Assembly (NCBI RefSeq): GCF_015767435.1
Contig: NZ_JADWOV010000306.1
Location: 1-41,852, forward strand
From: Polaribacter sp. BAL334
GTDB lineage: Bacteria > Bacteroidota > Bacteroidia > Flavobacteriales > Flavobacteriaceae
DNA: 41,852 nt
Direction: 5' to 3'
The notes below the pieces were generated by a model, which worked only from the letters and a program-made list of their open reading frames with translations, was not told the origin of the DNA and made no database searches. Both the position numbers and the translations under genes were made by a program. This document shows, piece after piece, positions 5,380 through 14,917 of this stretch (position 1 is the stretch's first letter; every line of letters starts with the position of its first letter).

Positions 5380-7830
5380 TCAATACGCATCCACATCAAT
5401 CACAAAACGAATAGGTCTGAATTCCTTAACGGCTTCAAAGGTGTCTTTAATTTTTTGAACCTGTTTTTTGGTGGCAGAAAGCGATTGTTTTGGGGGAATT
5501 TTAATCACCAAATTTTTGATATACTGATTTCTGATTCGCGACACTGAAGGAGTTGAAGGTCCCAACACATTTTCTCCAAAAACACCTTGTAATGCCTGGA
5601 AAAGCCAATTGATTCCTGTATCAACCTTCAAATATTCTTTGTGCTTTAGGGTGATTTTAATCAATCGGAAATAAGGAGGATATTTGTATTTTGAACGTTC
5701 TTGCAGCTGCTCACGAAACATTGCTTCGTAGTTTGCATTGGCTACTTGTTGTAAAATTGCATGTTCAGGATTGAAAGTTTGAATGACAACATTTCCTTGT
5801 TTTAAAGCCCTTCCTGATCTTCCAGAAACCTGCACCATCATTTGAAATGCGCGTTCATAGGCTCTAAAATCAGGAAAATTCAACATGGCATCTGCATTCA
5901 AAATGCCCACCAAAGACACGTTGTCAAAGTCCAATCCTTTGGAGAGCATTTGAGTGCCCACCAAAATATCGATTTCTTTTGCTTCGAAAGCACCAATGAT
6001 TTTTTGAAATCCAAATTTGCCACGAGTGGTATCTAAATCCATTCTCCCAATGTTGAAATCAGGAAATAAGGCTTTTAATTCTAGCTCAATTTGTTCTGTT
6101 CCAAATCCTTTGGTATCGATGGTACTGCTTCCACAAGCACCGCAATTATTGGGCATTGCACGTTGGTAACTGCAATAATGACAGCGCAATTCGTGCTTGA
6201 ATTTATGATAGGTTAAAGACACATCGCAGTTGGGGCATTGTGGTGAAAATCCACACGTAGTACATTCCACAATAGGCGAAAAACCACGCCTGTTTTGAAA
6301 CAGAATTACCTGTTCTTTTTGGTCTAATGCCTGCTGAATGTAGCTCAATAATGTATCTGAAAAATGACCATTTAGCTGTTTTTTTCGTTGTTTTTCTTTC
6401 AAGTCAATCAGCTCAATTTTGGGCATTTTCACTTCTCCAAATCGCTTATTGAGAGATACATACCCATATTTATGCTGAGTGGCATTGAAATAACTTTCTA
6501 AAGAAGGAGTTGCAGAGCCTAAAACCATTTTTGCTTGATGCATTTTTGCCAACACCATGGCAGCATCTCGTGCATTGTATCTTGGAGAAGGTTCAAATTG
6601 TTTGTAAGACGATTCATGTTCTTCATCCACTACAATCAATCCCAAATTGGAAAATGGTAAAAAAATGGCGGAACGTGCCCCCAAAATAATTTGCGCTTTT
6701 GGTTTGTTTTCCAGCACATGATACCACACTTCCACGCGTTCGTTGATGGAATATTTGGAATGGAAAACCGAAATTTGATCGCCAAAATACTGTTCCAATC
6801 TCGAAATGATTTGAACGGTCAATGCAATTTCGGGCAATAAAAATAGGACTTGTTTTCCTTGCTGCAATTGTGCTTCAATCAATTTGGCATAGACTTCCGT
6901 TTTTCCAGAGCTCGTAATGCCATGAAACAATACAATCTCTTTTTCAAGGAAAGATTCTTGGATTTGCGAAAGGGCTTTCTCTTGAAACTCATTAAGATGT
7001 TTCAAAGGATTTGAGTTTCCTTGGAAAGTAATTCTGTCAACTTGCAAATGGTAAAATTCAAACACATTTTTATCCACCAAGGCTTTTAAAACAGCGCTAG
7101 AAATACCTGCTTTTTTCTCTAAATCTTTTGCTTTGATGGCTTTTTTGGCAGCATTCAATTGAAAAAATGTCAATACTGCTGTATGTTGTTTTTTGGCGTT
7201 TGACAACTCTGAAAGTAATTTTTCCAAAGAATGATCATCAGCAAATTGCGAATGCAAACGAACATATTTCTCCAATTTGGGTCGGTATTGTTCGTAAATT
7301 TCCTCCTTTATATAAATGACTGATTTTTTAATCAATTGGTTGATGATGGGCATTACTTTTTGCTTTCCCAAAATATCTGCAACTTGATGTATGGTCAGTT
7401 GTGATTGGCGCTGTAATGCTTCAAAAATCAAAAATTCTTCATCTTCTAGGATAGATTCATCTGTAAATCCTTGGTTTTTAAACACCACAGTTTCACTTTC
7501 TAGCAAGAGTGCTGACGGTAAAGCTGCTTTATACACCTCGCCCAAAGAACACATATAATACTCAGCAATCCACTGCCAATGCGAAAGTTGCTTGGAAGAA
7601 ACGATGGGAGTTTCGTCTAAAATTTGATGAATTTCTTTGGCTTCATATAATAAAGGTTCGTTTTGATGAATGTCTAAAACCAAGCCTGTATACATGTTAT
7701 TGTTTCCAAAAGAAACAGCCACTCGCATGCCTTTTTGGATAAAACCAGCTTCATCTTGGGTCACTGAATAGGTAAATGCCTTTTGAATTGGGATGGGTAA
7801 AATAACATCAATAAAGTAAGGTGAATTCAA
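5380..7830 (-). CDS. priA: primosomal protein N' (replication restart helicase PriA)
   Basis: 816 residues. PriA is a 3'-5' superfamily 2 DNA helicase that recognises stalled or D-loop forks and starts loading of the replicative helicase. The N-terminal 3'-end-binding region begins MNSPYFIDVILPIPIQKAF. Walker A is GITSSGKTEVY at 304-314, and the DEEH box (VVDEEHESSYKQ) is at 402-405. The zinc-binding insert, with cysteine pairs in CTTCGFSPQCPNC and LRCHYCS and in NCGACGS, lies near 520-565, and helicase motifs include VGTQMLSKGLDF and QVSGRSGR. Length and motif set are complete. It is transcribed toward the HU-like gene but 375 bases away from it. Confidence 0.97.
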   Translation of the reverse strand: MNSPYFIDVILPIPIQKAFTYSVTQDEAGFIQKGMRVAVSFGNNNMYTGLVLDIHQNEPLLYEAKEIHQILDETPIVSSKQLSHWQWIAEYYMCSLGEVYKAALPSALLLESETVVFKNQGFTDESILEDEEFLIFEALQRQSQLTIHQVADILGKQKVMPIINQLIKKSVIYIKEEIYEQYRPKLEKYVRLHSQFADDHSLEKLLSELSNAKKQHTAVLTFFQLNAAKKAIKAKDLEKKAGISSAVLKALVDKNVFEFYHLQVDRITFQGNSNPLKHLNEFQEKALSQIQESFLEKEIVLFHGITSSGKTEVYAKLIEAQLQQGKQVLFLLPEIALTVQIISRLEQYFGDQISVFHSKYSINERVEVWYHVLENKPKAQIILGARSAIFLPFSNLGLIVVDEEHESSYKQFEPSPRYNARDAAMVLAKMHQAKMVLGSATPSLESYFNATQHKYGYVSLNKRFGEVKMPKIELIDLKEKQRKKQLNGHFSDTLLSYIQQALDQKEQVILFQNRRGFSPIVECTTCGFSPQCPNCDVSLTYHKFKHELRCHYCSYQRAMPNNCGACGSSTIDTKGFGTEQIELELKALFPDFNIGRMDLDTTRGKFGFQKIIGAFEAKEIDILVGTQMLSKGLDFDNVSLVGILNADAMLNFPDFRAYERAFQMMVQVSGRSGRALKQGNVVIQTFNPEHAILQQVANANYEAMFREQLQERSKYKYPPYFRLIKITLKHKEYLKVDTGINWLFQALQGVFGENVLGPSTPSVSRIRNQYIKNLVIKIPPKQSLSATKKQVQKIKDTFEAVKEFRPIRFVIDVDAY

Positions 7831-8025
7831 TGGAATGCTGTTTTGATTTCAAAATTACTTAAAATTTAGGTTATCATAATACTGTTCTCATAATAATATT
7901 GAGAACTGAATGATATGGTTCAGAGATACATTAATAAAAATACAGTATTAAAGTAGGGCTATTTTCAATACAACAACAAAATAAGGAATTCATAACGTTA
8001 AATTTAAAAAAAACTAACAAATCAC

Positions 8026-8057
8026 TTGCGTATCTTTAAAATAAAATTATATATTTG
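8026..8057 (+). promoter_or_regulatory. promoter of the two alpha/beta-hydrolase-like genes
   Basis: TTG at 8026-8028 and TATATTTG at 8050-8057 fit the Bacteroidota consensus TTG-N17-23-TAnnTTTG with a 21-base spacer. The start codon at 8096 is 38 bases further, which leaves a normal leader. Confidence 0.6.
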
Positions 8058-8095
8058 TAGTAACATTTCAAGTTATTAATTAATCCCCCGAAATT

Positions 8096-9001
8096 ATGAC
8101 TGCACAAGAGTGGAAAAGTTATGGCAAATTCGTTCGTATTAACAACAACGATCTTTTTGTCATTGATACAGCAGATGAAACTTCATCTAAAGAAACAATC
8201 GTAATCATTAATGGATACCCATCAACCTCCTATGATTACCACAAAATTCTCCCAACATTAAGCGAATATTACAGAGTGATTGTTCATGACCATTTTGGTT
8301 TTGGATTTTCTGATTTGCCTGATACTTATTGCTTCTCGCTGATGGATCAAGCAAACGTTTGTATTGAGCTATGGAGAAAACTCAATTTGAAAAGTTTTTC
8401 AATATTGGCAGATGGATATGGTTCTAAAATTGCAAAAGAAATTTTGTATAAGAAAAACGCCAACTTGATTTCATTCAACATCAAGAAATTGTTGATTTGT
8501 AATAGTGTGAAAAATGATTTTTATTCAGATTTGAATACCATAACAGCATTGATTAGAAACAAAAAGTTAGCAAAATACAAGAACATCTTGATGAATTACA
8601 AGAACAACTTGTTTTATGAACTTTCTGTTGAAAATAAAAAATACGAAGACAAGGCTAAAATTGATAGAATTTGGCAAAAATTCAATGAATTAGAGCATCA
8701 AAAAGAAGCCTTGGTATTGTGCTGCTACAATGAAGAAACCTATTTGTACTGGCATAGATGGATGAGCGCTTTGAAAGAAACGAACATTCCTGTTAAAATA
8801 TTTTGGCGAAAAGACGATTTTGCAAACATCAAAGACTTATTGCTAAATCTTGCATCAGATCATCACAACAATATAGAAATTATTGAAAACAAACATTGTT
8901 TTGTTTTGGATAGAGAACCTATCAATTGGTTGCTGATGATTCTTAGAGAACTAGATCAAACTGCATACCATTCCTATAAATATGAATTTGCAACTGCCTA
9001 A
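8096..9001 (+). CDS. alpha/beta-hydrolase-fold protein lacking the nucleophile
   Basis: 301 residues. The fold is clear: NGYPSTSYDYHKILPTL is the oxyanion-hole region after the third strand, and VIVHDHFGFGFSD is the next strand and loop seen in haloalkane dehalogenase-like and MEST-like proteins. At the nucleophile elbow, where active enzymes have G-x-S-x-G or G-H-D-x-G, this protein reads A-D-G-Y-G (105-109), with Gly107 in the nucleophile position. A late His (NKHCFVLDREP) is still present. It is probably not a conventional hydrolase. The next gene, nine bases downstream, is a paralogue with the same loss, so they likely act together. No signal peptide. Confidence 0.85.
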   Translation: MTAQEWKSYGKFVRINNNDLFVIDTADETSSKETIVIINGYPSTSYDYHKILPTLSEYYRVIVHDHFGFGFSDLPDTYCFSLMDQANVCIELWRKLNLKSFSILADGYGSKIAKEILYKKNANLISFNIKKLLICNSVKNDFYSDLNTITALIRNKKLAKYKNILMNYKNNLFYELSVENKKYEDKAKIDRIWQKFNELEHQKEALVLCCYNEETYLYWHRWMSALKETNIPVKIFWRKDDFANIKDLLLNLASDHHNNIEIIENKHCFVLDREPINWLLMILRELDQTAYHSYKYEFATA

Positions 9002-9010
9002 AGGAAGCAA

Positions 9011-9865
9011 ATGAACATTTCTGACTGGCAAGCCAAGCATCAAACAATTAAATTGTTTAATCAAAGGGTATCATTCATCGATTCTGTAGTGGGTGACAAA
9101 GTAGTTTTAGTAATTCATGGTTTTGGCATGAGTTCATTCGATTACCATAAAGTAATTGATGAATTAAAACTATCATATCGTTTAATGATACCCGATTTGA
9201 TTGGTTTTGGGTTTTCTTCCAAACCAACCAATTTTTATTTCTCTTTTATTGAACAAGCGCAGATGCTTTTAAGGCTGCTTGAGGAGCATAATATCAAAGA
9301 AGTTGCAATCATGGCGCAAGGTTTTGGAGCGAGTATTTTGTGTGAAATACTCTCCATTATTAACGCAGGATTTAGTGACTTAAAAGTGTCTAAAATTTGG
9401 TTATTGAATTTGAGTTTGTCCGTAGAATTGAGCCCCAATATGGAGGCACAAGGACAAATCTTAAAATATATCAATGCAGGTTTTATGAAAATGGTAAGTT
9501 CTTTTGAAATGTTTAAAAAATGCATTCGCTTGAATTTTTGTGATGCCAATGCCATTTCGGAGGAAGCTTTGAAAACTTCCTGGGAATTATTGCTTTTGAA
9601 TGACGGACTGAAAACTTTGAATTTTATCAATTATTGGGGTGTAGAAATTCTACAATCCTCTAACAGATGGCTAGATGCCATTAAAAACACGAATGCTCCA
9701 ATTGAAATAATTTGGGGAATGGACAAATCCTCAGGAGATATAGATACTCCTGAAAGAATCAACCATTTTTTGACTGTTGAAAAAACACATTTGATAGCCG
9801 ATTGTGGCTATTTTCCAATGTTTGAAAAACCATCAATCTTCATTGATATTCTTAAGGGCGTCTAA
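9011..9865 (+). CDS. second alpha/beta-hydrolase-fold protein lacking the nucleophile
   Basis: 284 residues, a paralogue of the gene before it. Shared landmarks are HGFGMSSFDYHKVIDEL, DLIGFGFSSKP and the segment FSFIEQAQMLLRLL. The nucleophile elbow reads A-Q-G-F-G (102-106) with Gly104 instead of Ser or Asp. The place of the catalytic His near the end reads DCGYFPMFEKP where active relatives have a GHFP-like sequence, so two of three triad residues are missing. Its 3' end overlaps the convergent methyltransferase gene by 33 bases. It could bind a small molecule or form a complex with its neighbour; a partner or substrate cannot be read from the sequence. Confidence 0.85.
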   Translation: MNISDWQAKHQTIKLFNQRVSFIDSVVGDKVVLVIHGFGMSSFDYHKVIDELKLSYRLMIPDLIGFGFSSKPTNFYFSFIEQAQMLLRLLEEHNIKEVAIMAQGFGASILCEILSIINAGFSDLKVSKIWLLNLSLSVELSPNMEAQGQILKYINAGFMKMVSSFEMFKKCIRLNFCDANAISEEALKTSWELLLLNDGLKTLNFINYWGVEILQSSNRWLDAIKNTNAPIEIIWGMDKSSGDIDTPERINHFLTVEKTHLIADCGYFPMFEKPSIFIDILKGV

Positions 9866-11023
9866 ATTGTTTTTGGACGCTTTTTTAGAACCTTCGTACA
9901 AATCGTACCGTACAAACTTACAATCCAAATCTCCGTTTTTTAATGGAATTCTGCGGGAAGTTTTCAAACCAACATGTTTCAGCGCATCAACGTTTGAAGT
10001 GATCAACCAAGCTGTGGAGCCAGGATAATTGTGTTTTAAAGTATCCCCTATTTTCTTGTAAAACTCAGCAAGTTCCACATTTAAACGTTCGCCATAAGGA
10101 GGATTGAACAAAATGGTTGTATTGCCAAAAACTTCCTTTTTAGAATTGAAAAAATTCACGTGATGTACTCCAATAAATTCCTCTAAATTGGCGGAAATGA
10201 TATTTTGTTTCGCTTTAACAATGGCAGAAGGCGCTTTGTCAAATCCCATAATTTTAAAGTGAGAACTGCGAATTTTTTTCAATAAAGAATCTTGAATTGT
10301 AAAATACAAATCCTCATCATACTCTTTCCAGTTTTCAAACGCAAAATGTTTTCGATTGATGTTTGCAGGAATATTATTGGCAATCATAGCAGCTTCAATC
10401 AAAATGGTTCCTGAACCACACATGGGGTCAATAAAATTTTCATCACCAGTATAACCTGATAACAACACCATACCTGCAGCCAAAACTTCGTTGATGGGCG
10501 CAATATTGGTAGCTGTCCTATACCCTCTTTTATGCAAAGAATCTCCAGAAGAATCCAAAGAAACAGTTAACAAATCTTTTTGAATATGCACATGAATTTT
10601 TAAATCAGGATAATCCAAATCTACATCAGGACGTTTTTGATATTTATCGCGAAAATAATCAGCAATAGCATCTTTTGATTTTAATGCGATGTAATGAGAA
10701 TTGTTCGTGAAATTGGGTGAATTGACTACTGCTCCAATAGAGAAACTGCCATCCACATTCAAATAGGTATCCCATTTTATTTTTTTTATGGCATCATACA
10801 AATCCTCTTCATCATAAATTTTAGTGACTTTGATTGGCTTTAAAATACGGATTGCAGTCCTTAAAGCAATATTTGCTTTGTACATAAAACCGGTATCACC
10901 CTTAAAAGAAACACTTCTTATGCCCTGCTCAACATCTTGTGCGCCCAAATTTCGTAATTCATCAGCCAACACAGTTTCCAAACCGAAAATTGTTGTAGCC
11001 ACCATTTTAAAATCAGTATTCAT
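9833..11023 (-). CDS. THUMP-domain class I RNA methyltransferase (RlmL N-terminal-half type)
   Basis: 396 residues. An N-terminal ferredoxin-like plus THUMP RNA-binding region (about 1-160) begins MVATTIFGLETVLADELRNL. The following UPF0020 methyltransferase domain has the SAM motif DPMCGSGT at 199-206 and the catalytic NPPYGERL at 307-314, typical of N2-guanine methylation. The protein corresponds to the first half of E. coli RlmL, which modifies G2445 of 23S rRNA; Bacteroidota have this shorter form without the RlmK half. Target assignment is by family only. A lysine- and asparagine-rich tail overlaps the convergent neighbour. Confidence 0.92.
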   Translation of the reverse strand: MNTDFKMVATTIFGLETVLADELRNLGAQDVEQGIRSVSFKGDTGFMYKANIALRTAIRILKPIKVTKIYDEEDLYDAIKKIKWDTYLNVDGSFSIGAVVNSPNFTNNSHYIALKSKDAIADYFRDKYQKRPDVDLDYPDLKIHVHIQKDLLTVSLDSSGDSLHKRGYRTATNIAPINEVLAAGMVLLSGYTGDENFIDPMCGSGTILIEAAMIANNIPANINRKHFAFENWKEYDEDLYFTIQDSLLKKIRSSHFKIMGFDKAPSAIVKAKQNIISANLEEFIGVHHVNFFNSKKEVFGNTTILFNPPYGERLNVELAEFYKKIGDTLKHNYPGSTAWLITSNVDALKHVGLKTSRRIPLKNGDLDCKFVRYDLYEGSKKASKNNLDALKNINED

Positions 11024-11134
11024 ATTGCTAAATTTCGATACAAAAATACATTTTCTAGCGTCGAAATTTCAGAAAAACACAAATTCATTTTTTCTAACCT
11101 AAGATTTGGTTACTTTTACACAACCAAAAAACAT

Positions 11135-11860
11135 ATGAGAACAAAAGATTGGTTTACAGACTGGTTTAATACGCCCTATTATCATATTTTGTATAAGGAC
11201 AGAAATGATTTGGAAGCGCAGCAGTTTATTAGAAATATTACAGCATTTTTACCACTTTCAGAAAATGCATTATTGTTGGATTTACCCTGTGGAAAAGGAC
11301 GTCATTCTGTATTTTTAAATTCATTAGGCTACAAAGTTATTGGAGCCGATTTGTCTGAAAATAGCATTCAATTTGCCAAAAAATTTGAGAATTCCAGCTT
11401 GAAATTTATCATTCAAGATATGAGAGAACCCTTTGATTTACAATACGATGCCGTATTCAATTTATTCACTAGTTTTGGATATTTTGAAGAAGATTCAGAA
11501 GATATTTTGGTCTTACAAAACATCAAAAATTGTTTGAAAGAAAACGGATATTTTGTCTTTGATTTTTTGAATGCTTCTTTTGTAAAAGACACTTTGGTGG
11601 CATCAGAAACTAAAATGGTAGACGGAATTACCTTTCACATTCAAAGAAAAATTGAAGATGGATTTATCCTAAAACACATTTCTTTTTTTGCTGATGGCGA
11701 ACATCATCAGTTTACGGAGAGCGTAAAATATTTAGATTTGCAAAAAATGACTGCATTCTTTGAAAAAGTAGGATTGAATTTGAAACATGTTTTTGGAGAT
11801 TATCAGCTACATCCGTTTGATGAAAACTATTCAAAAAGATTAATTTTAATAGCACAATGA
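11135..11860 (+). CDS. class I SAM-dependent methyltransferase
   Basis: 241 residues. A short N-terminal part (DWFTDWFNTPYYHILYKDRN) is followed by motif I LLLDLPCGKGRHSVFL near residue 50, the acidic end of strand 2 in VIGADLSENSIQFA, and QYDAVFNLFTSFGYF as motif IV with post motifs. This sequence type is common in Bacteroidota, and its substrate is unknown to me; small-molecule methylation is more likely than RNA because no RNA-binding domain is present. It overlaps the ZIP transporter gene by four bases (ATGA), so the two are translationally coupled. Confidence 0.9.
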   Translation: MRTKDWFTDWFNTPYYHILYKDRNDLEAQQFIRNITAFLPLSENALLLDLPCGKGRHSVFLNSLGYKVIGADLSENSIQFAKKFENSSLKFIIQDMREPFDLQYDAVFNLFTSFGYFEEDSEDILVLQNIKNCLKENGYFVFDFLNASFVKDTLVASETKMVDGITFHIQRKIEDGFILKHISFFADGEHHQFTESVKYLDLQKMTAFFEKVGLNLKHVFGDYQLHPFDENYSKRLILIAQ

Positions 11861-12534
11861 CCTATATTTTTTTACTCCTAGCTGTTCTATTAGGGGCGTC
11901 TTTGGTGATTTTTATTCAATTACCCAAAAAAGTAGTACGATTGCTATTGGCGTTTAGTGGTTCGTATTTGTTGTCAATTACCATATTGCATTTGATGCCC
12001 GAAGTTTTTACAGGAGACCAAGAATCGAAAAAAATGGGACTGTTGATTTTGATTGGAATTGTGATGCAATCCGTTTTAGAATCTTTTTCAAAAGGTGCTG
12101 AACATGGACATATCCATTTGCATGGACACGAACATAAATTTCCAGTATTGCTATTTATCAGTTTGTGTATTCATGCTTTTTCAGAGGGTTTACCCATAGA
12201 ACATACCAACGAAAGTTTGCTTTGGGGAATTGTAGTGCACAAAATTCCGATAGCGATTGTATTGACCACCTATTTAATCCATGCCAATTTCTCTAAAAAA
12301 ACAATTGCATTCTTTCTATTGGTTTTTGGGTTGATGAGTCCTTTGGGGGTTTTAGTAGCAGATAAAATTGATTTTTTTAGTATTTACAACAGAGAAATTA
12401 CAGCAATCATCATTGGTGTTTTTCTACATATTTCTACTATTATTTTATTTGAAGGCTCTGAAAATCATAGTTTTAACTTCAAAAAGTTTATTGCCATTAT
12501 TTTGGGGATTGTATTGACTTTTGTGACGGTTTAG
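11857..12534 (+). CDS. ZIP-family divalent metal transporter
   Basis: 225 residues with about seven or eight membrane segments, starting MTYIFLLLAVLLGASLVIFI. The His-rich cytoplasmic loop HGHIHLHGHEH near residue 90, and the metal-site helices LCIHAFSEGLPIEH and GIVVHKIPIAIVL (His, Glu and second His-x-x-P), are diagnostic of ZIP (SLC39) proteins, which move Zn2+ or Fe2+ into the cytoplasm. The metal cannot be told. It starts inside the stop of the methyltransferase gene and ends in front of a shared terminator. Confidence 0.92.
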   Translation: MTYIFLLLAVLLGASLVIFIQLPKKVVRLLLAFSGSYLLSITILHLMPEVFTGDQESKKMGLLILIGIVMQSVLESFSKGAEHGHIHLHGHEHKFPVLLFISLCIHAFSEGLPIEHTNESLLWGIVVHKIPIAIVLTTYLIHANFSKKTIAFFLLVFGLMSPLGVLVADKIDFFSIYNREITAIIIGVFLHISTIILFEGSENHSFNFKKFIAIILGIVLTFVTV

Positions 12535-12550
12535 TTTTTTTTAAAATAAT

Positions 12551-12594
12551 TAAATATAAAAAAAAGTGGCTCTCGCCACTTTTTTTTATATTTA
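12551..12594. terminator. bidirectional terminator between the ZIP gene and recQ
   Basis: Inverted repeat with arms TAAATATAAAAAAAAGTGG (12551-12569) and its complement ending at 12594 around a six-base loop. A- and T-runs on both sides make it work for both convergent genes. It reaches into the recQ stop codon. Confidence 0.9.
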
Positions 12595-14775
12595 ATTCCC
12601 AACTTCGTTGATAAATTTAATCCGCATCAATCGCAATTCGTCTTCATCATATTCACCATCAAATTCGTCTAAAGCATCTTGAATTTTGTCTGTTTTTGCT
12701 TCCATGAAATAATCATGAATTTCTTCTTGCTGATCTTCATCTAGCAAATCATCTACAGCATAATCAATATTCAACTTCGTTCCTGAATAAATAATGGCTT
12801 CCATTTCTTTAATCAGTTCACTCATTTCTAATCCTTTAGAATCTGCAATATCTTCTAAAGGTAGTTTTCTATCCGTATTTTGAATGATGTATAATTTCAA
12901 TCCTGAGTTGACACCTGTACTTTTTACAATCAAATCATCAGGTCGTAAAATGTCATTCTCTTCCACATAATCCGCAATAAACTGCACAAAATCTTTTCCG
13001 AATTTTTTTGCCTTGCCTTCTCCTACTCCATGCACTTTTGACAATTCGTCTAAATTGATAGGATATTTCAATGCCATGTCTTCCAAAGAAGGATCTTGAA
13101 AAATGGCAAAAGGCGGAATTCCCAATTTCATTGCTACTTTTTTACGCAAATCTTTCAGCTGTCTCACCAAAACTTCGTCAGCAGAACCTCCTGAAGATTT
13201 CGCATTTGCGATAATCGTATTGTCATCTTCTTCACTATACGAATGGTCTTCCGTCATCATAAACGACGTTGGTTTTTTCAAAAAGGCTTCTCCTTCACTC
13301 TCCATTTTGATGACCCCATATTGCTCAATTTCTTTTTTAATAAAATGAACTACCAAAACCTGACGCACTAAAGCCATCCAATACGCTGCTGGTTTGTCTT
13401 TTCCAATACCAAAATAGGATTGCAAATGTGTTCTATGAGAGGTCAACAACGCATTTTCTTTACCAATCATGATATTTACAATCTCTTTGGCTTTGTATTG
13501 TTGTAAGGATTCTTTGACAACTTTCAACAATTTGACAACATCCTCTTTCGCTTCGTGTTTTTTCTTTGGATTGCGGGAATTGTCGTCCATATCTGCTCCA
13601 TCACCATTGATTTCGTCAAAATCTTCTCCAAAATAATGCAACAAATATTTTCGTCTATTCATAGAAGTTTCTGCATAACCAACCACTTCCTGCAGCAATG
13701 CATGCCCAATTTCTTGTTCTGCAACTGGTTTGCTCGACATGAATTTTTCGAGCTTTTCAATATCTTTATAAGAATAAAACGCCAAACAATAGCCTTCTCC
13801 ATCATCACGTCCTGCTCTACCCGTTTCTTGATAATAGCTTTCCAATGATTTTGGAATGTCATGATGAATTACGTAACGAACATCGGGTTTGTCAATTCCC
13901 ATTCCAAAAGCAATCGTTGCAACCACCACATCACAATCTTCCATCAAAAACATATCTTGATGTTTTACCCTTGTTTTTGCATCCAAACCTGCATGATATG
14001 GAACTGCTTTGATACCATTTACTTGTAATATTTGAGCAATTTCTTCTACTTTTTTTCTACTCAAACAATAAATAATTCCTGATTTTCCTTGACGTTGTTT
14101 CACAAAACGAATGATGTCTTTTTCCACTTCTTTCGTTTTTGGACGCACTTCATAAAACAAATTGGGTCTGTTAAAAGAGGCTTTAAAACAATTGGCATCT
14201 GTAATTCCAAGTGTTTTCAGAATGTCTTCTTGCACTTTTTCAGTAGCAGTTGCTGTCAAACAAATCACAGGAACATTATCAATAGTTTTTATAATATTTT
14301 TTAAATTTCGATATTCAGGTCGAAAATCATGACCCCATTCCGAGATACAATGTGCTTCATCTATCGCAACAAAAGATATTTTTTGCGATTGTAAAAAAGT
14401 CATATATTCCTCTTTTATCAGCGATTCTGGAGCAACATATAATAGTTTCGTAATTCCGTTTACAATATCTTTTTTAACCTGATTTATTTCCGTTTTGTTC
14501 AAGGAAGAATTTAATACATGTGCAACTCCATTGTGTTCAGAGATTCCTCTTATGGCATCCACTTGATTTTTCATCAAGGCAATTAATGGCGAAACCACAA
14601 TGGCTGTTCCTTCTTTCATCAATGCGGGTAGCTGATAACACAATGATTTTCCACCACCTGTAGGCATGATGACGAACGTATTTTCGTTGTTTACAATACT
14701 TTCAATTACTTTTTCTTGTAATCCTTTAAACTTATTGAATCCAAAATACTTTTTAAGAGGACTGTATAAATCCAT
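12592..14775 (-). CDS. recQ: ATP-dependent DNA helicase RecQ
   Basis: 727 residues. RecQ unwinds DNA 3'-5' in recombination and fork repair. Walker A is MPTGGGKSLCYQLP (37-50). The DEAH box, DEAHCISEWGHDFRPEY, starts at 139 and includes the aromatic-rich loop. Motif VI is YYQETGRAGRDDG, and a winged-helix RQC part follows. The HRDC-like part includes KLGIPPFAIFQDPSLEDMA and HGVGEGKAKKFG. An additional acidic C-terminal extension of about 100 residues ends in a DEDELRLMRIKF segment, usual for Bacteroidota RecQ. The gene is divergent from kdsD and convergent with the ZIP gene, sharing its terminator. Confidence 0.96.
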   Translation of the reverse strand: MDLYSPLKKYFGFNKFKGLQEKVIESIVNNENTFVIMPTGGGKSLCYQLPALMKEGTAIVVSPLIALMKNQVDAIRGISEHNGVAHVLNSSLNKTEINQVKKDIVNGITKLLYVAPESLIKEEYMTFLQSQKISFVAIDEAHCISEWGHDFRPEYRNLKNIIKTIDNVPVICLTATATEKVQEDILKTLGITDANCFKASFNRPNLFYEVRPKTKEVEKDIIRFVKQRQGKSGIIYCLSRKKVEEIAQILQVNGIKAVPYHAGLDAKTRVKHQDMFLMEDCDVVVATIAFGMGIDKPDVRYVIHHDIPKSLESYYQETGRAGRDDGEGYCLAFYSYKDIEKLEKFMSSKPVAEQEIGHALLQEVVGYAETSMNRRKYLLHYFGEDFDEINGDGADMDDNSRNPKKKHEAKEDVVKLLKVVKESLQQYKAKEIVNIMIGKENALLTSHRTHLQSYFGIGKDKPAAYWMALVRQVLVVHFIKKEIEQYGVIKMESEGEAFLKKPTSFMMTEDHSYSEEDDNTIIANAKSSGGSADEVLVRQLKDLRKKVAMKLGIPPFAIFQDPSLEDMALKYPINLDELSKVHGVGEGKAKKFGKDFVQFIADYVEENDILRPDDLIVKSTGVNSGLKLYIIQNTDRKLPLEDIADSKGLEMSELIKEMEAIIYSGTKLNIDYAVDDLLDEDQQEEIHDYFMEAKTDKIQDALDEFDGEYDEDELRLMRIKFINEVGN

Positions 14776-14833
14776 ATTTCTAAATTTTCTTTTTTAATAT
14801 TCGTTCAAAAACGGAATCCTATTATTATATTTT

Positions 14834-14862
14834 TTGAAGTAACTTATTTTATAGTAAATTTG
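14834..14862 (+). promoter_or_regulatory. promoter of kdsD-tatC
   Basis: TTG at 14834-14836 and TAAATTTG at 14855-14862, spacer 18, match the Bacteroidota consensus. It lies in the 142-base gap between divergent recQ and kdsD. Confidence 0.65.
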
Positions 14863-14917
14863 CCTGTTACTAATATATAAAGATATAACATTTTTTAATT
14901 AGATAAAAAAATAACTT

